Part shown: piece by piece, positions 15,678-25,319 of the stretch | Layout of the letters: every line of letters begins with the position of its first letter | Numbering within the stretch: position 1 is the first letter of the stretch | Assembly: GCA_035454885.1 (NCBI GenBank) | Contig: DATIGE010000014.1 | Location: forward strand, 59,832 to 123,831 | DNA: 64,000 nucleotides | Source of the DNA: a bacterium | Lineage (GTDB): Bacteria; UBA10199; JACPAL01; GCA-016699445 | Reading direction: 5' to 3' | Notes under the pieces: generated by a model | Seen by the model: only the letters and a program-made list of their open reading frames with translations | What the model was told of the DNA's origin: nothing | Database searches by the model: none | Translations under genes and position numbers: made by a program

Positions 15678-17438
15678 ATGCGATACGGGCTCATCGGCAA
15701 TTGCAAGACCGCCGCGCTGGTCGATGACCGCGGTTCCATCGAATGGTGCTGTCTTCCCAACTTCGACAGCCCCTCGTGTTTCGCCGGGATCTTGGACGCC
15801 AACGGAGGCGGCTTTCAGGTCTCGTTGCCGAAACCGGCGCAGGTCCGTCAGAGTTATCTGCCCTCGACGAACATCCTGGAGACCGAAATCGACGACGGGG
15901 AAAACGCCTTCGCCGTTCTCGACTACATGCCGCGGTACCGAGATGGCAACGAGTACCGCCATCCGGTGGAGATCCACCGCGTCCTGAAGCCGCTGCGGGG
16001 CAGGCCGATGGTCCGCGTCACCTTCCAACCGCGGCTGAATTACGCGCGGGGGGCGACCGAGATCAAATGCCGGCCGGCCGTCATCACCGCGTCCTGCGGG
16101 CTTGAGAGCCTGTTCCTCTACTCCAGCCTCCCCTTGGCCGGCATCGCCGCCGGCGAATTTCTCCCCCTGGAGGCGGACCACTATCTGCTTCTCGCTTATC
16201 ACGAAAAGATCGACCCGCCCTCGCTGGCGTGCGTCCGTGAGCAATTCGACAAGACCAAGGGCTACTGGGAGACCTGGTCGAGCCGCTGCCGCCTTCCGGC
16301 GCGGTACGGCGATGCCGTCCTGCGTTCGGCCCTAGCCCTCAAGCTCATGACCTTTGAGGAGACGGGGGCGATCATCGCCGCCCCGACGACTTCTCTCCCC
16401 GAGATCCTCCACGAAGGCCGGAACTGGGACTACCGCTATTGCTGGCTGAGGGACGCGTCGCTGGTCCTGGAGGCGCTCAAGAGCATCGGGCACTTCGAGG
16501 AGGCGAGCGCCTTCATCCATTTCTTGCTCCGCATCTTTGAGAGCAAGCAGACCAAGGTGCAGATCGTCTACGGCATCGACGGGAGAAGCGACCTGGAGGA
16601 AAAGATCCTCTCCCATCTCAAGGGCTACAAGAACTCCTCGCCCGTGCGGATCGGCAACAACGCCTGCCACACGCAGCAGAACGACATTTTCGGGGAAATG
16701 CTCAACACCCTGTATCTTTATTATTTCTACTACGAGATCGAGAAGATGACGGATGACGTCTGGTCGCTCGTCAAGTTTCTCGTCAACACGATCGCCCGGG
16801 AGTGGCATCTCCAGGACGCGGGCATTTGGGAGTTTCGGCACCAGAAGGCTCACTTCACCTTCTCCAAGGTCCTCGCCTGGGTCGCCGTCGACCGGGGGAT
16901 CAAGATCGCCGGGAAAATCGGCAAGGGCTATGCGAGCGAAAATTGGGGGCCGATCGCGGAGCAGATCCGGAAGGACATCGAGGCGAAGGGCTGGCGGGAT
17001 GATATGGGCGCGTTCACGCAATTCTACCAGTCCCCGAACTACGACGCGAGCCTCCTGCTCATGCAGCGCTACGGCTTTCTCAAAAAGGACGACCCCCGTT
17101 GGATCGCGACCGTCCGGAGTTGCGAAAAATCCCTGGTCAAAAACGGTTTCGCCTTCCGGTACACGAGCGCGGACGATTTTGGAAAACCCAAGAACGCCTT
17201 CATCGTGGCGTCTCTCTGGATGGCCAAGGCGCTGGCCTCCATCGGGGACGTCGCGGGCGCGGAACGGCTTTTTGAAAACATCCTCGAACGGCGGAACCAC
17301 CTGGGGCTGCTCTCCGAGGACGTGGATCCGGAAACCGGAGAGCTCCTGGGCAATTTTCCCCAGACCTATTCTCATATGGCGATCATCAATACCGCGCACC
17401 TCCTGGACCGTTTTATTGAAGAAAAGGGGCCCTCATGA
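15678..17438 (+). CDS. Glycoside hydrolase family 15 protein (glucoamylase/trehalase-like)
   Basis: A 586-residue cytoplasmic GH15 enzyme. The N-terminal beta-sandwich starts MRYGLIGNCKTAALVDDRGS, and the (alpha/alpha)6 barrel has NWDYRYCWLRDASL, the acidic DAGIWEFR (candidate general acid) and GLLSEDVDPETGELLGNFPQ (candidate base). The start has a clear AGGAG site at 15668-15672. Its stop overlaps the next ATG (ATGA), coupling it to a trehalose-6-phosphate synthase, so trehalose or a related glucoside is a likely substrate. No trehalose-phosphate phosphatase gene is seen. Confidence 0.88.
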   Translation: MRYGLIGNCKTAALVDDRGSIEWCCLPNFDSPSCFAGILDANGGGFQVSLPKPAQVRQSYLPSTNILETEIDDGENAFAVLDYMPRYRDGNEYRHPVEIHRVLKPLRGRPMVRVTFQPRLNYARGATEIKCRPAVITASCGLESLFLYSSLPLAGIAAGEFLPLEADHYLLLAYHEKIDPPSLACVREQFDKTKGYWETWSSRCRLPARYGDAVLRSALALKLMTFEETGAIIAAPTTSLPEILHEGRNWDYRYCWLRDASLVLEALKSIGHFEEASAFIHFLLRIFESKQTKVQIVYGIDGRSDLEEKILSHLKGYKNSSPVRIGNNACHTQQNDIFGEMLNTLYLYYFYYEIEKMTDDVWSLVKFLVNTIAREWHLQDAGIWEFRHQKAHFTFSKVLAWVAVDRGIKIAGKIGKGYASENWGPIAEQIRKDIEAKGWRDDMGAFTQFYQSPNYDASLLLMQRYGFLKKDDPRWIATVRSCEKSLVKNGFAFRYTSADDFGKPKNAFIVASLWMAKALASIGDVAGAERLFENILERRNHLGLLSEDVDPETGELLGNFPQTYSHMAIINTAHLLDRFIEEKGPS

Positions 17439-19699
17439 AGCGCTTCGCGTCGTTCATCGTCCCGGTCCTCGGCCTGATCGCCCTGGTCGGCTTCGTTCTC
17501 TTCTCCTATCTGGGCATCCGCCGGGACGAAAAGGCCCTCCTCGACGACCTCAACCGGCGCGCGCGCGTGATCGCCCAGTCGCTCACGTCGCCGGCCCTGA
17601 AGGCCCTGCGGAAGCCGCCGACGCCGGACGAGGAGGACGTGGCGGAGCGTCTCTCCGCCCACGGGCGGACGCTGGGCATCCTCCTGTGCGGCCCTGACGG
17701 AAACGTCGTCGCGCGCTCCGCGGCCCTCGCCGATCTGCTTGGCTGCTCGGACGTGGCGGATGCGGCGGCGGGAGAAGAGATAACGGAGACAGAGGTACGC
17801 AACGGGATCTCCCTTCATCGCCTCACGGTCCCCCTAAAGAACGCTTCGGGCGAGACGGAGGGCACCCTGACCGTCGTCCATGACACGGCCTTCATCCAGG
17901 CCCGGGTCCGGGACGCCGCCGTATGGACCGCCGTCATGCTCGCCCTCTTCGCGCTCCTGATGTCGGCCATGACCTACGCCCTGTCCCGCCGTTCCTTTCA
18001 AAAATCCGTCGGGGACGTCCTGAAATGGATGAAGGCCTCCAAGGAGGCGCCACCGCAGCAGCCGCCGCGGAACCCCCTGCTGGCGCCGGTCGCTCGCGAG
18101 GTGCAGAAAATGGCCGTCAAGCTGCAATCCGTCCGGGAGACGGCCCGGGAACTCTCTCAGGCCTCTCAGGTAAGCGAGCTTTGGAATTCCGCGCGACTGA
18201 AGGCCCATGCCTTCACGCACTTCGGGAACCGCACGCTGATGGTCGTCTCCAACCGCGAGCCGTACATGCACGTTCGCGACCACAGCCGTCGGCGTGTGAT
18301 GGTCCCGGCCAGCGGCCTCGTGACCGCCCTGGACCCCATCCTGCGGTCGACGGCGGGGCTTTGGATCGCTCACGGGGCCGGGGACGCGGACCGTGAGGTC
18401 GTCGACCGGGACGGCAAGGTGCTGGTCCCCCCGGAGCGGCCCTCCTACACCCTGAAAAGGGTCTGGCTCACGAAGGAGGAGGAAGACCGCTACTATTACG
18501 GTTTTTCGAATGAGGCCCTCTGGCCCCTCTGCCACCTCACGCACCACCGGCCGATCTTCGACGAAGCCGATTGGAAGACCTATGAGGCCGTGAACGAAAA
18601 ATTCGCGGGCGCCGTCCTCGCGGAGTGCGGGTCCGAGCGACCCTTCGTCCTCGTGCAGGATTACCATTTTACCCGTCTCCCCCGGCTGATCCGCCGGGAA
18701 CGTCCCGACGCCGTCATCGGCCTCTTTTGGCACATTCCCTGGCCGACTCCGGAGGCCTTCCAGATCTGTCCCTGGAAGAGCGAGATTCTCGAGGGCATGT
18801 TGGGCGCCAATTTCGTGGGGTTCCATCTTCCGTCATATGTGCACAATTTCCTCAACACGGTGAACGCGGTCCTCCCCGTCCGCGTCGACTGGGACCGTTC
18901 GGCCGTCCTCCATCCGAACGGCACGACCTTCGTGAAGCCCTTCCCCATCAGCATCCAGCCCTGGTCGGAGCGGGGCGACGCCCTCCCGAGCGACTTCGAC
19001 GCGAAGGCGAAGGAGATCCGCCATGAATGGGAATTGGGCGACGCGATCGTCGTCGCGAGCGTGGACCGGCTGGACTATACCAAGGGCATCCCCGAGCGGT
19101 TGGAGGCGATCAGCCTCTTTTTCGAGCGGAACCCGCAATTCGCGGGCAAAGTGGTCTTCGTGCAATTGGGGGCGCCTTCCCGGGTGCACATCCCGAAATA
19201 CAGGGACCTGGTGACGGAGATCGAGAGAAAGACGGACGAGGTGAACTGGAAATGGGGCACGGAAACGTGGAAGCCCGTCCTGTTGCTCAAGGCGCACCAC
19301 GACCCCGCGACCGTCTACACCTTTCTCCGCATGGCGGACGCCTGCATCGTCAGCTCGCTCGCGGACGGCATGAACCTGGTGGCGAAAGAGTACGTCTCCA
19401 GCCGCGAGGAGGGAGGCGGCGCCCTCATTCTTTCGGAGTTCGCGGGGGCGGCCCGCGAGTTCGCGGACGCCCTTCTCATCAATCCCTACGACCGGTCGCA
19501 GTTCGCGGAGGCGATCCGGACGGCGCTCGAAATGCCGCCCGAGGAGCAAAGGCGGAGAATGCAGCGCCTCCGAGCCCAGGTGGCCGAAAAGAACGTCTAC
19601 CGCTGGGCCGCGGACCTCCTGACCGAGATGTCCCGAAGCGCGGAGTTGTCCGACTATCAGAAAAATGCCGAGCCGGGCTCGACCCAGGCGACATCCTGA
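17435..19699 (+). CDS. otsA: Membrane-anchored trehalose-6-phosphate synthase (OtsA, GT20)
   Basis: A 754-residue protein. Residues about 225-735 are a GT20 trehalose-6-phosphate synthase, with VSNREPYMH, GLVTALDPILR, VQDYHFTRLPRLIR, GLFWHIPWP, GFHLPSYVHNFL, VDRLDYTKGIPERL and SLADGMNLVAKEYVSSR, joining UDP- or ADP-glucose to glucose-6-phosphate. Unusually it has an N-terminal extension of about 220 residues: a helix at 6-28, an extracytoplasmic domain of about 135 residues, a second helix at 163-183 and a HAMP-like coiled linker. That layout resembles the sensor half of a signalling receptor. Confidence 0.9.
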   Translation: MKRFASFIVPVLGLIALVGFVLFSYLGIRRDEKALLDDLNRRARVIAQSLTSPALKALRKPPTPDEEDVAERLSAHGRTLGILLCGPDGNVVARSAALADLLGCSDVADAAAGEEITETEVRNGISLHRLTVPLKNASGETEGTLTVVHDTAFIQARVRDAAVWTAVMLALFALLMSAMTYALSRRSFQKSVGDVLKWMKASKEAPPQQPPRNPLLAPVAREVQKMAVKLQSVRETARELSQASQVSELWNSARLKAHAFTHFGNRTLMVVSNREPYMHVRDHSRRRVMVPASGLVTALDPILRSTAGLWIAHGAGDADREVVDRDGKVLVPPERPSYTLKRVWLTKEEEDRYYYGFSNEALWPLCHLTHHRPIFDEADWKTYEAVNEKFAGAVLAECGSERPFVLVQDYHFTRLPRLIRRERPDAVIGLFWHIPWPTPEAFQICPWKSEILEGMLGANFVGFHLPSYVHNFLNTVNAVLPVRVDWDRSAVLHPNGTTFVKPFPISIQPWSERGDALPSDFDAKAKEIRHEWELGDAIVVASVDRLDYTKGIPERLEAISLFFERNPQFAGKVVFVQLGAPSRVHIPKYRDLVTEIERKTDEVNWKWGTETWKPVLLLKAHHDPATVYTFLRMADACIVSSLADGMNLVAKEYVSSREEGGGALILSEFAGAAREFADALLINPYDRSQFAEAIRTALEMPPEEQRRRMQRLRAQVAEKNVYRWAADLLTEMSRSAELSDYQKNAEPGSTQATS

Positions 19700-19708
19700 T
19701 CCCTTCGG

Positions 19709-20692
19709 TTACAGCGAGCGCAGACGATAGAGGACGCCGTAACTCAGCATCGTCAAAGCCAAGATGACGATTGCGGCGGCGATTCTTTGCCGCCGTCCCG
19801 CCCGCGTCCTCATCATCAAGACGCAGAAGACGGTGAGGTTCAGGATGACGACGCCTGCCGTCACGGCGTGACGCCGAGGGATCTGCTCCCAGAGGTCGCC
19901 TCCGGTCCAGAGGGCATCCATCGCGCTGAAAATCAGCATGTTGAAGGCGTTGCTCCCGACGAGATTGCCCGCCGCCATGGCCGCCGTCCCCAGTCGAAGC
20001 GCCGCAACCGACGAGGCCAGTTCCGGGAGGGAGGTCGTGAAGGCCATCAGCGTCGTACCCATGAAGGTATTCCCCAGGCCGGTCGCGATCCCGATCCTCT
20101 CGACGGACCGGACGAGATAGGGAGCCGCCACGAACAGGACCGTGGCCCCCGATGCGAGTCCCAGAAACGCCGCGCCGGCACGGCGGCGCCCGACCGGTCC
20201 CTGGCCAGCCTCCTTCAAGGTCCCTCCGCGAAAGAGGATGCGAATGCCCGCGAGGTAGGTCACGCCGAGGAGCACGCTGCCCCAATGCAGCCCCGCGACC
20301 TGACCCGGCAGCCGAAGCGCGATGTAGGCCCCCACCTGCGCGGTGAGGAGGGCCGCCAAGAACGTCAGGCCCCGTACCGGGCGCGCCGGTGGCATCCGTT
20401 CCTCTCCGGGAATGAACAGGGAGAGAACCGCGAAGATGGCCAGATTCACGAGGCTGCTGCCCAGCAAGTCCCCCGATGCCAGGTCCGCGTTGCCCTTGGA
20501 CGTCGCCTCCAGGTCGACAAAGAGTTCCGGGGACGAGGTCGCCGCCGCAAGAAAGAGGCTCCCCACGAAAACGTGGCTCAAACCGTACGTCTTGGCCAGA
20601 CGATCGGCGGAACGCGCGAGCCAACGGGCGGCGACGATGGTCGCGAACGCGCTGAGAACAAATTGGAGAGCCGTCGTCCACATTGGATACAT
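19709..20692 (-). CDS. Sodium/calcium exchanger family protein (CaCA, YrbG-like)
   Basis: A 327-residue membrane protein with the two inverted alpha-repeats of the CaCA superfamily: GSLFLAAATSSPELFVDL with SGDLLGSSLVNL in the first half, and GTTLMAFTTSLPELASSV with AGNLVGSNAFNML in the second. About ten transmembrane helices are expected. It probably exchanges Ca2+ (or K+) for Na+ or H+ across the inner membrane. Its 3' end nearly meets that of otsA (9-bp gap), and its start is divergent from the next transporter gene. Confidence 0.88.
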   Translation of the reverse strand: MYPMWTTALQFVLSAFATIVAARWLARSADRLAKTYGLSHVFVGSLFLAAATSSPELFVDLEATSKGNADLASGDLLGSSLVNLAIFAVLSLFIPGEERMPPARPVRGLTFLAALLTAQVGAYIALRLPGQVAGLHWGSVLLGVTYLAGIRILFRGGTLKEAGQGPVGRRRAGAAFLGLASGATVLFVAAPYLVRSVERIGIATGLGNTFMGTTLMAFTTSLPELASSVAALRLGTAAMAAGNLVGSNAFNMLIFSAMDALWTGGDLWEQIPRRHAVTAGVVILNLTVFCVLMMRTRAGRRQRIAAAIVILALTMLSYGVLYRLRSL

Positions 20693-20796
20693 CCTCTTCG
20701 AGTGGGCAAAGCCGACGCAAGGCTTTTCCCAGGTGACAAACCCTCCGCTTTTCGTCTAAACAGCACGCGCTCGCAGAAAAGAGAGAAGGAGCTTAC

Positions 20797-22659
20797 ATGT
20801 CCTCGTCCGATCATGCCGATTCTCCGAAGAATTCCCCAGCAGATTCGAACGACCTCATCCAGATTTCTTCGACCAAATTCGTCCTTGGCTGCGCGCTCGC
20901 GGCCATCGCCATCTATTTTCTGGGGACGTTTTACCGGCTTTCGGCGTCGCTCGTCGCCGCCGAGGTTCTCCTCACCATCCTTTGCCTCTTCCTTTTCGGC
21001 TCGATGAAGTACCGCATCGACAAGAACGCCATCACCTACGGCATGGTCCTGGTCGTCTTCTCCACCTTCTGGGGCGTCTGGTGGCAGGGATCGGGGCTTC
21101 AACAGGCCATGGCGGCGGATGGCGCGGCGGCGGCTGGCCGGACGCTCAGGCATTACCTTCTGACGCTTCACGGACTGGATGAGCTGGTGCACGCCGACAC
21201 CATGCTTTTCATCCTAGGGCTCACCTTCTTCGTGGCCGTCATCGCGCAGACGCGTCTCCTGGAGTCGATCAGCTTCTCCGTGCTCCGGAAAAACCGCGGG
21301 ATGGTCGTTCCGACGGTCGCGATCCTGACGGGCGTCGTGGCCTTTTCCTCGGGGATTTTGGACGGCGTCTCGATGATCGGACTCATGATCCGGATCCTCG
21401 TGATGATCCTCTTTTTGGCCAAGGCGAAGGACGAGGCGGTGCTCTACGCCGTCATGGTCTCGACGGTCGTCACCACGGTCTGCGGCATGTGGCTGGCCTA
21501 CGGGGAGCCGCCCAACCTCATCATGAAGGCCAACCTCCACCCCCACTTGGACAACGCCTTCTTCCTCCGCTACTGCCTCCCGGTGGCGGTGGGGAGCTAC
21601 CTGATCGTCTTCTGGAACGTCCGGAAACGATTGAAGGGAAAGAAGGTCGACACGAAGGACCTGGACATCCTGGACCTCCATACGGCCGACGTCCGTTTTT
21701 TACAGGCGCTCCGGCACGGCGAGGTCCTCACTGCCGTCGAATTCATTGATGAATTCAGGAACCAGCTGGGCGACCATCACAAGGACATCGAAAGACGCCT
21801 TCACAAGGGTGAGCCCCTGGGGCTGGCCCTGGTTCACGAGAGCGTGGCCCCGGCCCTCCGCCGGGAGATTCTCGAGGCCTTCGTCTCCGAGAACCTGGCG
21901 GAAGAACTGGACGAACACTACGTTCATGTGGCCAAGCGGGATGGCGGGCAATCCGACGACTCACTGGAAAAGGTCTCCCGCACGATCCGGTCGATGCGCC
22001 GCCAGCGCGTCAGGACGCAGTGGATCGGAGGCCTCGCCTTCATCCCCTTCATCGGCTTGCTCGTCTGGCACGCCATCGACCACGACATCCCCCTCTTCCT
22101 CGCCTCCTTTGCGGCGTTCGCCGTCGCCTTCCTGGGGATCGCCGCCCTTTCCAAGATGCGGCGTCTCGCCCTTCGGGAGGGGCGCCATGAGTACATGGAA
22201 TACCTCTTCCTTCTCCCCCTCTTCTTCTCGATCACACTCCTCCAGAAGACCGGATTCTTCGAGCACATCAAGGAGGGCCTGCACGCCGGCATCGAGCGGC
22301 TCGGCATCTCGGTGATGGCCTATCTCCAATTCCTGGGCGCCTCGTTCCTCTCCGCCATCCTGGACAACAACGTCGTCGCCGACTTCGCGGGCCGGGCGAT
22401 CCACGGCCTGGAAATCGGCGCCCTCCACCTCTTCGCCATGGCGCAGATCGCGGGCTACGCCGTCGGCGGCTGCTGGACGCACATCGGATCGGCCCAGTCG
22501 GTCGTGGCCTACGCCTTCATCCGGCGGGAGATCAACAATCGTTTCACGCCCTTTGGATGGATGAAGGCCATGACCCCGGTGATTATCGAGATCTTCGTGC
22601 TGATGACGCTGGTGGTGTACGGCGAGGCCCTACTCTTGAGGTATTTTCCCGACCACTAG
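20797..22659 (+). CDS. Ion antiporter of the NhaD/ArsB (IT) superfamily
   Basis: A 620-residue membrane protein with two homologous halves. Half one carries TMLFILGLTFFVAVIAQT, GVVAFSSGILDGVSMIGL and YGEPPNLIMKANL; half two carries FLSAILDNNVVADFAGRA and GGCWTHIGSAQSVVAYAF. The repeated Asp-Gly/Asp-Asn unwound-helix motifs are typical of NhaD-type Na+/H+ antiporters and ArsB-like permeases. A cytoplasmic insert of about 130 residues (about 280-410, with DEFRNQLGDHHKDIERRLHKG) separates the halves. An AAGGAG site precedes the ATG. Sodium or proton exchange is most likely. Confidence 0.82.
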   Translation: MSSSDHADSPKNSPADSNDLIQISSTKFVLGCALAAIAIYFLGTFYRLSASLVAAEVLLTILCLFLFGSMKYRIDKNAITYGMVLVVFSTFWGVWWQGSGLQQAMAADGAAAAGRTLRHYLLTLHGLDELVHADTMLFILGLTFFVAVIAQTRLLESISFSVLRKNRGMVVPTVAILTGVVAFSSGILDGVSMIGLMIRILVMILFLAKAKDEAVLYAVMVSTVVTTVCGMWLAYGEPPNLIMKANLHPHLDNAFFLRYCLPVAVGSYLIVFWNVRKRLKGKKVDTKDLDILDLHTADVRFLQALRHGEVLTAVEFIDEFRNQLGDHHKDIERRLHKGEPLGLALVHESVAPALRREILEAFVSENLAEELDEHYVHVAKRDGGQSDDSLEKVSRTIRSMRRQRVRTQWIGGLAFIPFIGLLVWHAIDHDIPLFLASFAAFAVAFLGIAALSKMRRLALREGRHEYMEYLFLLPLFFSITLLQKTGFFEHIKEGLHAGIERLGISVMAYLQFLGASFLSAILDNNVVADFAGRAIHGLEIGALHLFAMAQIAGYAVGGCWTHIGSAQSVVAYAFIRREINNRFTPFGWMKAMTPVIIEIFVLMTLVVYGEALLLRYFPDH

Positions 22660-23639
22660 ATGACCTTTTTCAACCCCATCTTCCTCTTATAGAGAAGAAT
22701 GAAGAGAATCCCGATGGAGATCCAGATCCCCGCGCGGACGCGGCGGGCGATCTGGAGGACGACGCCGTCGCTGGGGTTCCAGTGGAGGGCGAAGAAGAGC
22801 GAACTGACCGCCCCTTCCAGCACGCCCAGATTGCCGGGGACGAACACGCCGATCATATTGATGACCGGAATGACCGCCGCGAAAAAAATGGCCTCCCAGT
22901 AACCCATCGGAACGCCCAGGACACGCGCGATGAAGAGGATCTCGAAGATGCCGATGAGCCGGGCGCCGAAGTGCAGGAGGTAGCAGACGACGAACAGGCG
23001 CCGGTCCTTGCGGTAGAAGGCGTGGATGTGGCCGTCCATCTCCTTCATCTTCTTGAGCCTCTCCTCGGACAGGGCCTTGATCTTGAGCCGCTGTCCCAGC
23101 CGGAAGACTTTTTCCGACAGTCCCTTCGTCTGCGAAATGACGAGAAAGAAGATGACGCCGACCAGGAACGTCACCGTCCCCCCGAGCAGGTAGCGGACCG
23201 AGGACGGGAGATCGAGCTTGAAGAGGGCGACGACGTTCCCCAAAAAGATCAGGCTGACGATCGCCGCGATCTGAAGCGTGCGGTCGACGATCACCGACGC
23301 CCCGCTGATCGCCCCGGGAAAGGTCTTGGAAAGCAGGAGGACGCGCACCGGATCGCCCCCCGCGAAGTTGAGCGGGGTGAGCGTGTTGGCCGCCTCGCCG
23401 CCCACCTTGATCCGGAAGAGCGGCCAGAACGGGATGGAGTGGGCGTCGAAGCGCTTGAGGAACAGTTCCCAGGAAAAGGTGTACATCAGGTAACAGGGGA
23501 GGATGATGGCGACGGGAACGACGACCTTCCAACCGAGGGTCCGGAAGCCGGTGAGAAGCTCCTGCCAGCCAAGCTTCCGGACGATCCAAAGGAGAAGAAA
23601 CGCCCCGAGGAAAAAAGCGAACACCTTGAACCAGCGCAC
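22656..23639 (-). CDS. Lysylphosphatidylglycerol synthase TM-region/UPF0104 family protein
   Basis: A 327-residue membrane protein with eight or so helices. Key family features are GGEAANTLTPLNFAGGDPVR near residue 80, LIGIFEILFIARVLG, and NMIGVFVPGNLGVLEGA near 268. Members are flippase or synthase-domain proteins linked to lipid or glycolipid modification (MprF N-domain, AglD); without the C-terminal synthase domain this one may act as a lipid transporter or regulator. It overlaps the convergent antiporter by 4 bases and is divergent from dnaX. Confidence 0.85.
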   Translation of the reverse strand: MRWFKVFAFFLGAFLLLWIVRKLGWQELLTGFRTLGWKVVVPVAIILPCYLMYTFSWELFLKRFDAHSIPFWPLFRIKVGGEAANTLTPLNFAGGDPVRVLLLSKTFPGAISGASVIVDRTLQIAAIVSLIFLGNVVALFKLDLPSSVRYLLGGTVTFLVGVIFFLVISQTKGLSEKVFRLGQRLKIKALSEERLKKMKEMDGHIHAFYRKDRRLFVVCYLLHFGARLIGIFEILFIARVLGVPMGYWEAIFFAAVIPVINMIGVFVPGNLGVLEGAVSSLFFALHWNPSDGVVLQIARRVRAGIWISIGILFILLYKRKMGLKKVI

Positions 23640-23738
23640 GATGAAAAACCTCCCGCGGGCTTGTACGCAAAGAAACCGCGTTCTGCAAAGAAATTATCGC
23701 CTTGATCGGCCTTCCCGCGCAGATTAGAGATTTTCATC

Positions 23739-25319
23739 GTGTCCTCCCTCGCGCTCGCACGCAAGTACCGTCCGCAAGGCTTCGATGCCGTCGTCGGCCA
23801 GGAAACCACGGTCCAGATCCTCCGGAACGCGCTGGCCCAAAAGCGCCTGCACCACGCCTATCTTTTCACCGGCCCGCGCGGCATCGGCAAGACGACGCTC
23901 GCGCGGATCTTCGCCAAGGCCCTGAATTGCCAGAAGACCGACTCCCCGGCGGCCGACCCCTGCAACGAGTGCGTCTCGTGCAAGGAGATCACGGAAGGGC
24001 GCTCTCTTTCGGTACAGGAAATCGACGGCGCCTCCAACACGTCCGTGGAGGACGTGCGCGACCTGCGCGAGAAGATCCGCTACCTGCCGCCGGGAGGGCG
24101 CTACAAGATCTACATCATCGACGAAGTCCACATGCTCTCGACGGCCGCCTTCAACGCTCTCTTGAAGACCCTGGAGGAGCCGCCTCCGCACGCCCTCTTT
24201 CTCTTCGCCACCACCGACGCCCAAAAGATGCCGGCGACCGTCCTCTCGCGCGTGATCCGCTTTGACTTGAAGCCCATCCTCCGCGGCGCCATCGTCCAGC
24301 AACTTGAAAGGATCCTTGCGGCGGAGGGCGTGCCCGCGGAGGGCGACGCCCTCTTTTTGATCGCCCGCGAGGCCGAGGGAGGTCTCCGGGACGCCTTGAG
24401 TCTCTTGGACCAGGTGATCTCCTTCTCCGGGGGCAAGGTCACGCTCCCGGGCGTCGAAGAGGTCGTCGGCGTCTCCACGCAAGGGTTCGTGCGGGAGCTC
24501 ATCCGCGCCGTGCTCGGGAAGGATTCCGCGGCCGCCCTCGGCGCCTTGGAAAAGGCGTTTCAGGCGGGACTCGACGCCAAGCGTCTTGGATTGGATTTGT
24601 TGGAGGCCTTCCGCCACTTGCTGGTCGCCCAGGTCAGCCAGGATCCCTCCCTCTTCGACCTGCCGAAGGAGGAGATCGGGGAGTTGGCGGTCTTGGCCAA
24701 GTCCGCCGCCCCGGCGCAGCTCGACCGTCTCTTCCGCATGGTCCAAAAAGGCGTGACCGATCTCCTGCGCGCCCCCCTCCCCCGCGTGGTCTTCGACGTC
24801 CTCGTTCTCAGGCTGGCGTCCGCCGAGGACCTGGTGCCGTTGGAGGACATTCTGGCCGGGCTGAAGGGAGGAGCCCCGATCTCCGCAGCCACTCCCAGGC
24901 CCGCGACCGACGCCGGGCACCCGCCAAAGGCGGGTGGCGGAGGAAGTACCCGTAGCGCGGACAGCGCGAAGGGTGCGCCAAGATCCAACCCCGACTGGCC
25001 GGGATTCATCGCCTTCCTGAAGACAAAGTCCGTGCGGCTCGCCTCGTTGGTGGAACAGGGAGCGGTCTCTTCCTTGGGGAACGGGGAGGGCGCGGAAATC
25101 CGTCTACGCTTTCCCCAAAAATCCGCCATGAACGTGGAGCTCCTCAAGGACCCCGACCGCGACGGGGCCCTCGCGGGATTCCTGAAGGAGTATTTCGGGC
25201 GCTCCTTGAGGCCCGTCTACGAATCGGACGCCCCGGCCGCGAGCGCCCAAAACGGCGGCTCCCTCGTCGACGACGCCATCTCCATCTTCGAGCCGGCGGA
25301 TGTCCGGAGAGGCAAGTGA
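23739..25319 (+). CDS. dnaX: DNA polymerase III subunit gamma/tau
   Basis: A 526-residue clamp-loader ATPase. Walker A is GPRGIGKTT, with an inserted four-cysteine zinc module (LNCQKT..DPCNECVSC), Walker B DEVHML, sensor 1 ATTDAQKMPATVLSR and LRDALSLLDQ. A Gly/Pro/Ser linker (about 385-425) separates it from a C-terminal tau-like domain. The start is GTG. I see no clear slippery site plus stop for making a short gamma form. Its TGA overlaps the GTG of recR, so the two form an operon. The ybaB gene often found between them is absent. Confidence 0.95.
   Translation: MSSLALARKYRPQGFDAVVGQETTVQILRNALAQKRLHHAYLFTGPRGIGKTTLARIFAKALNCQKTDSPAADPCNECVSCKEITEGRSLSVQEIDGASNTSVEDVRDLREKIRYLPPGGRYKIYIIDEVHMLSTAAFNALLKTLEEPPPHALFLFATTDAQKMPATVLSRVIRFDLKPILRGAIVQQLERILAAEGVPAEGDALFLIAREAEGGLRDALSLLDQVISFSGGKVTLPGVEEVVGVSTQGFVRELIRAVLGKDSAAALGALEKAFQAGLDAKRLGLDLLEAFRHLLVAQVSQDPSLFDLPKEEIGELAVLAKSAAPAQLDRLFRMVQKGVTDLLRAPLPRVVFDVLVLRLASAEDLVPLEDILAGLKGGAPISAATPRPATDAGHPPKAGGGGSTRSADSAKGAPRSNPDWPGFIAFLKTKSVRLASLVEQGAVSSLGNGEGAEIRLRFPQKSAMNVELLKDPDRDGALAGFLKEYFGRSLRPVYESDAPAASAQNGGSLVDDAISIFEPADVRRGK

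Noticed and set aside
16332..17399. A 355-codon minus-strand ORF inside the GH15 gene
   Set aside because: Antisense shadow with no recognisable domain; GH15 motifs on the other strand are unambiguous.
24745..24751. An A5G2 run in dnaX as a possible frameshift site for a gamma form
   Set aside because: It is not the A-AAA-AAG type heptamer, the -1 frame has no prompt stop, and no stimulatory hairpin is obvious.
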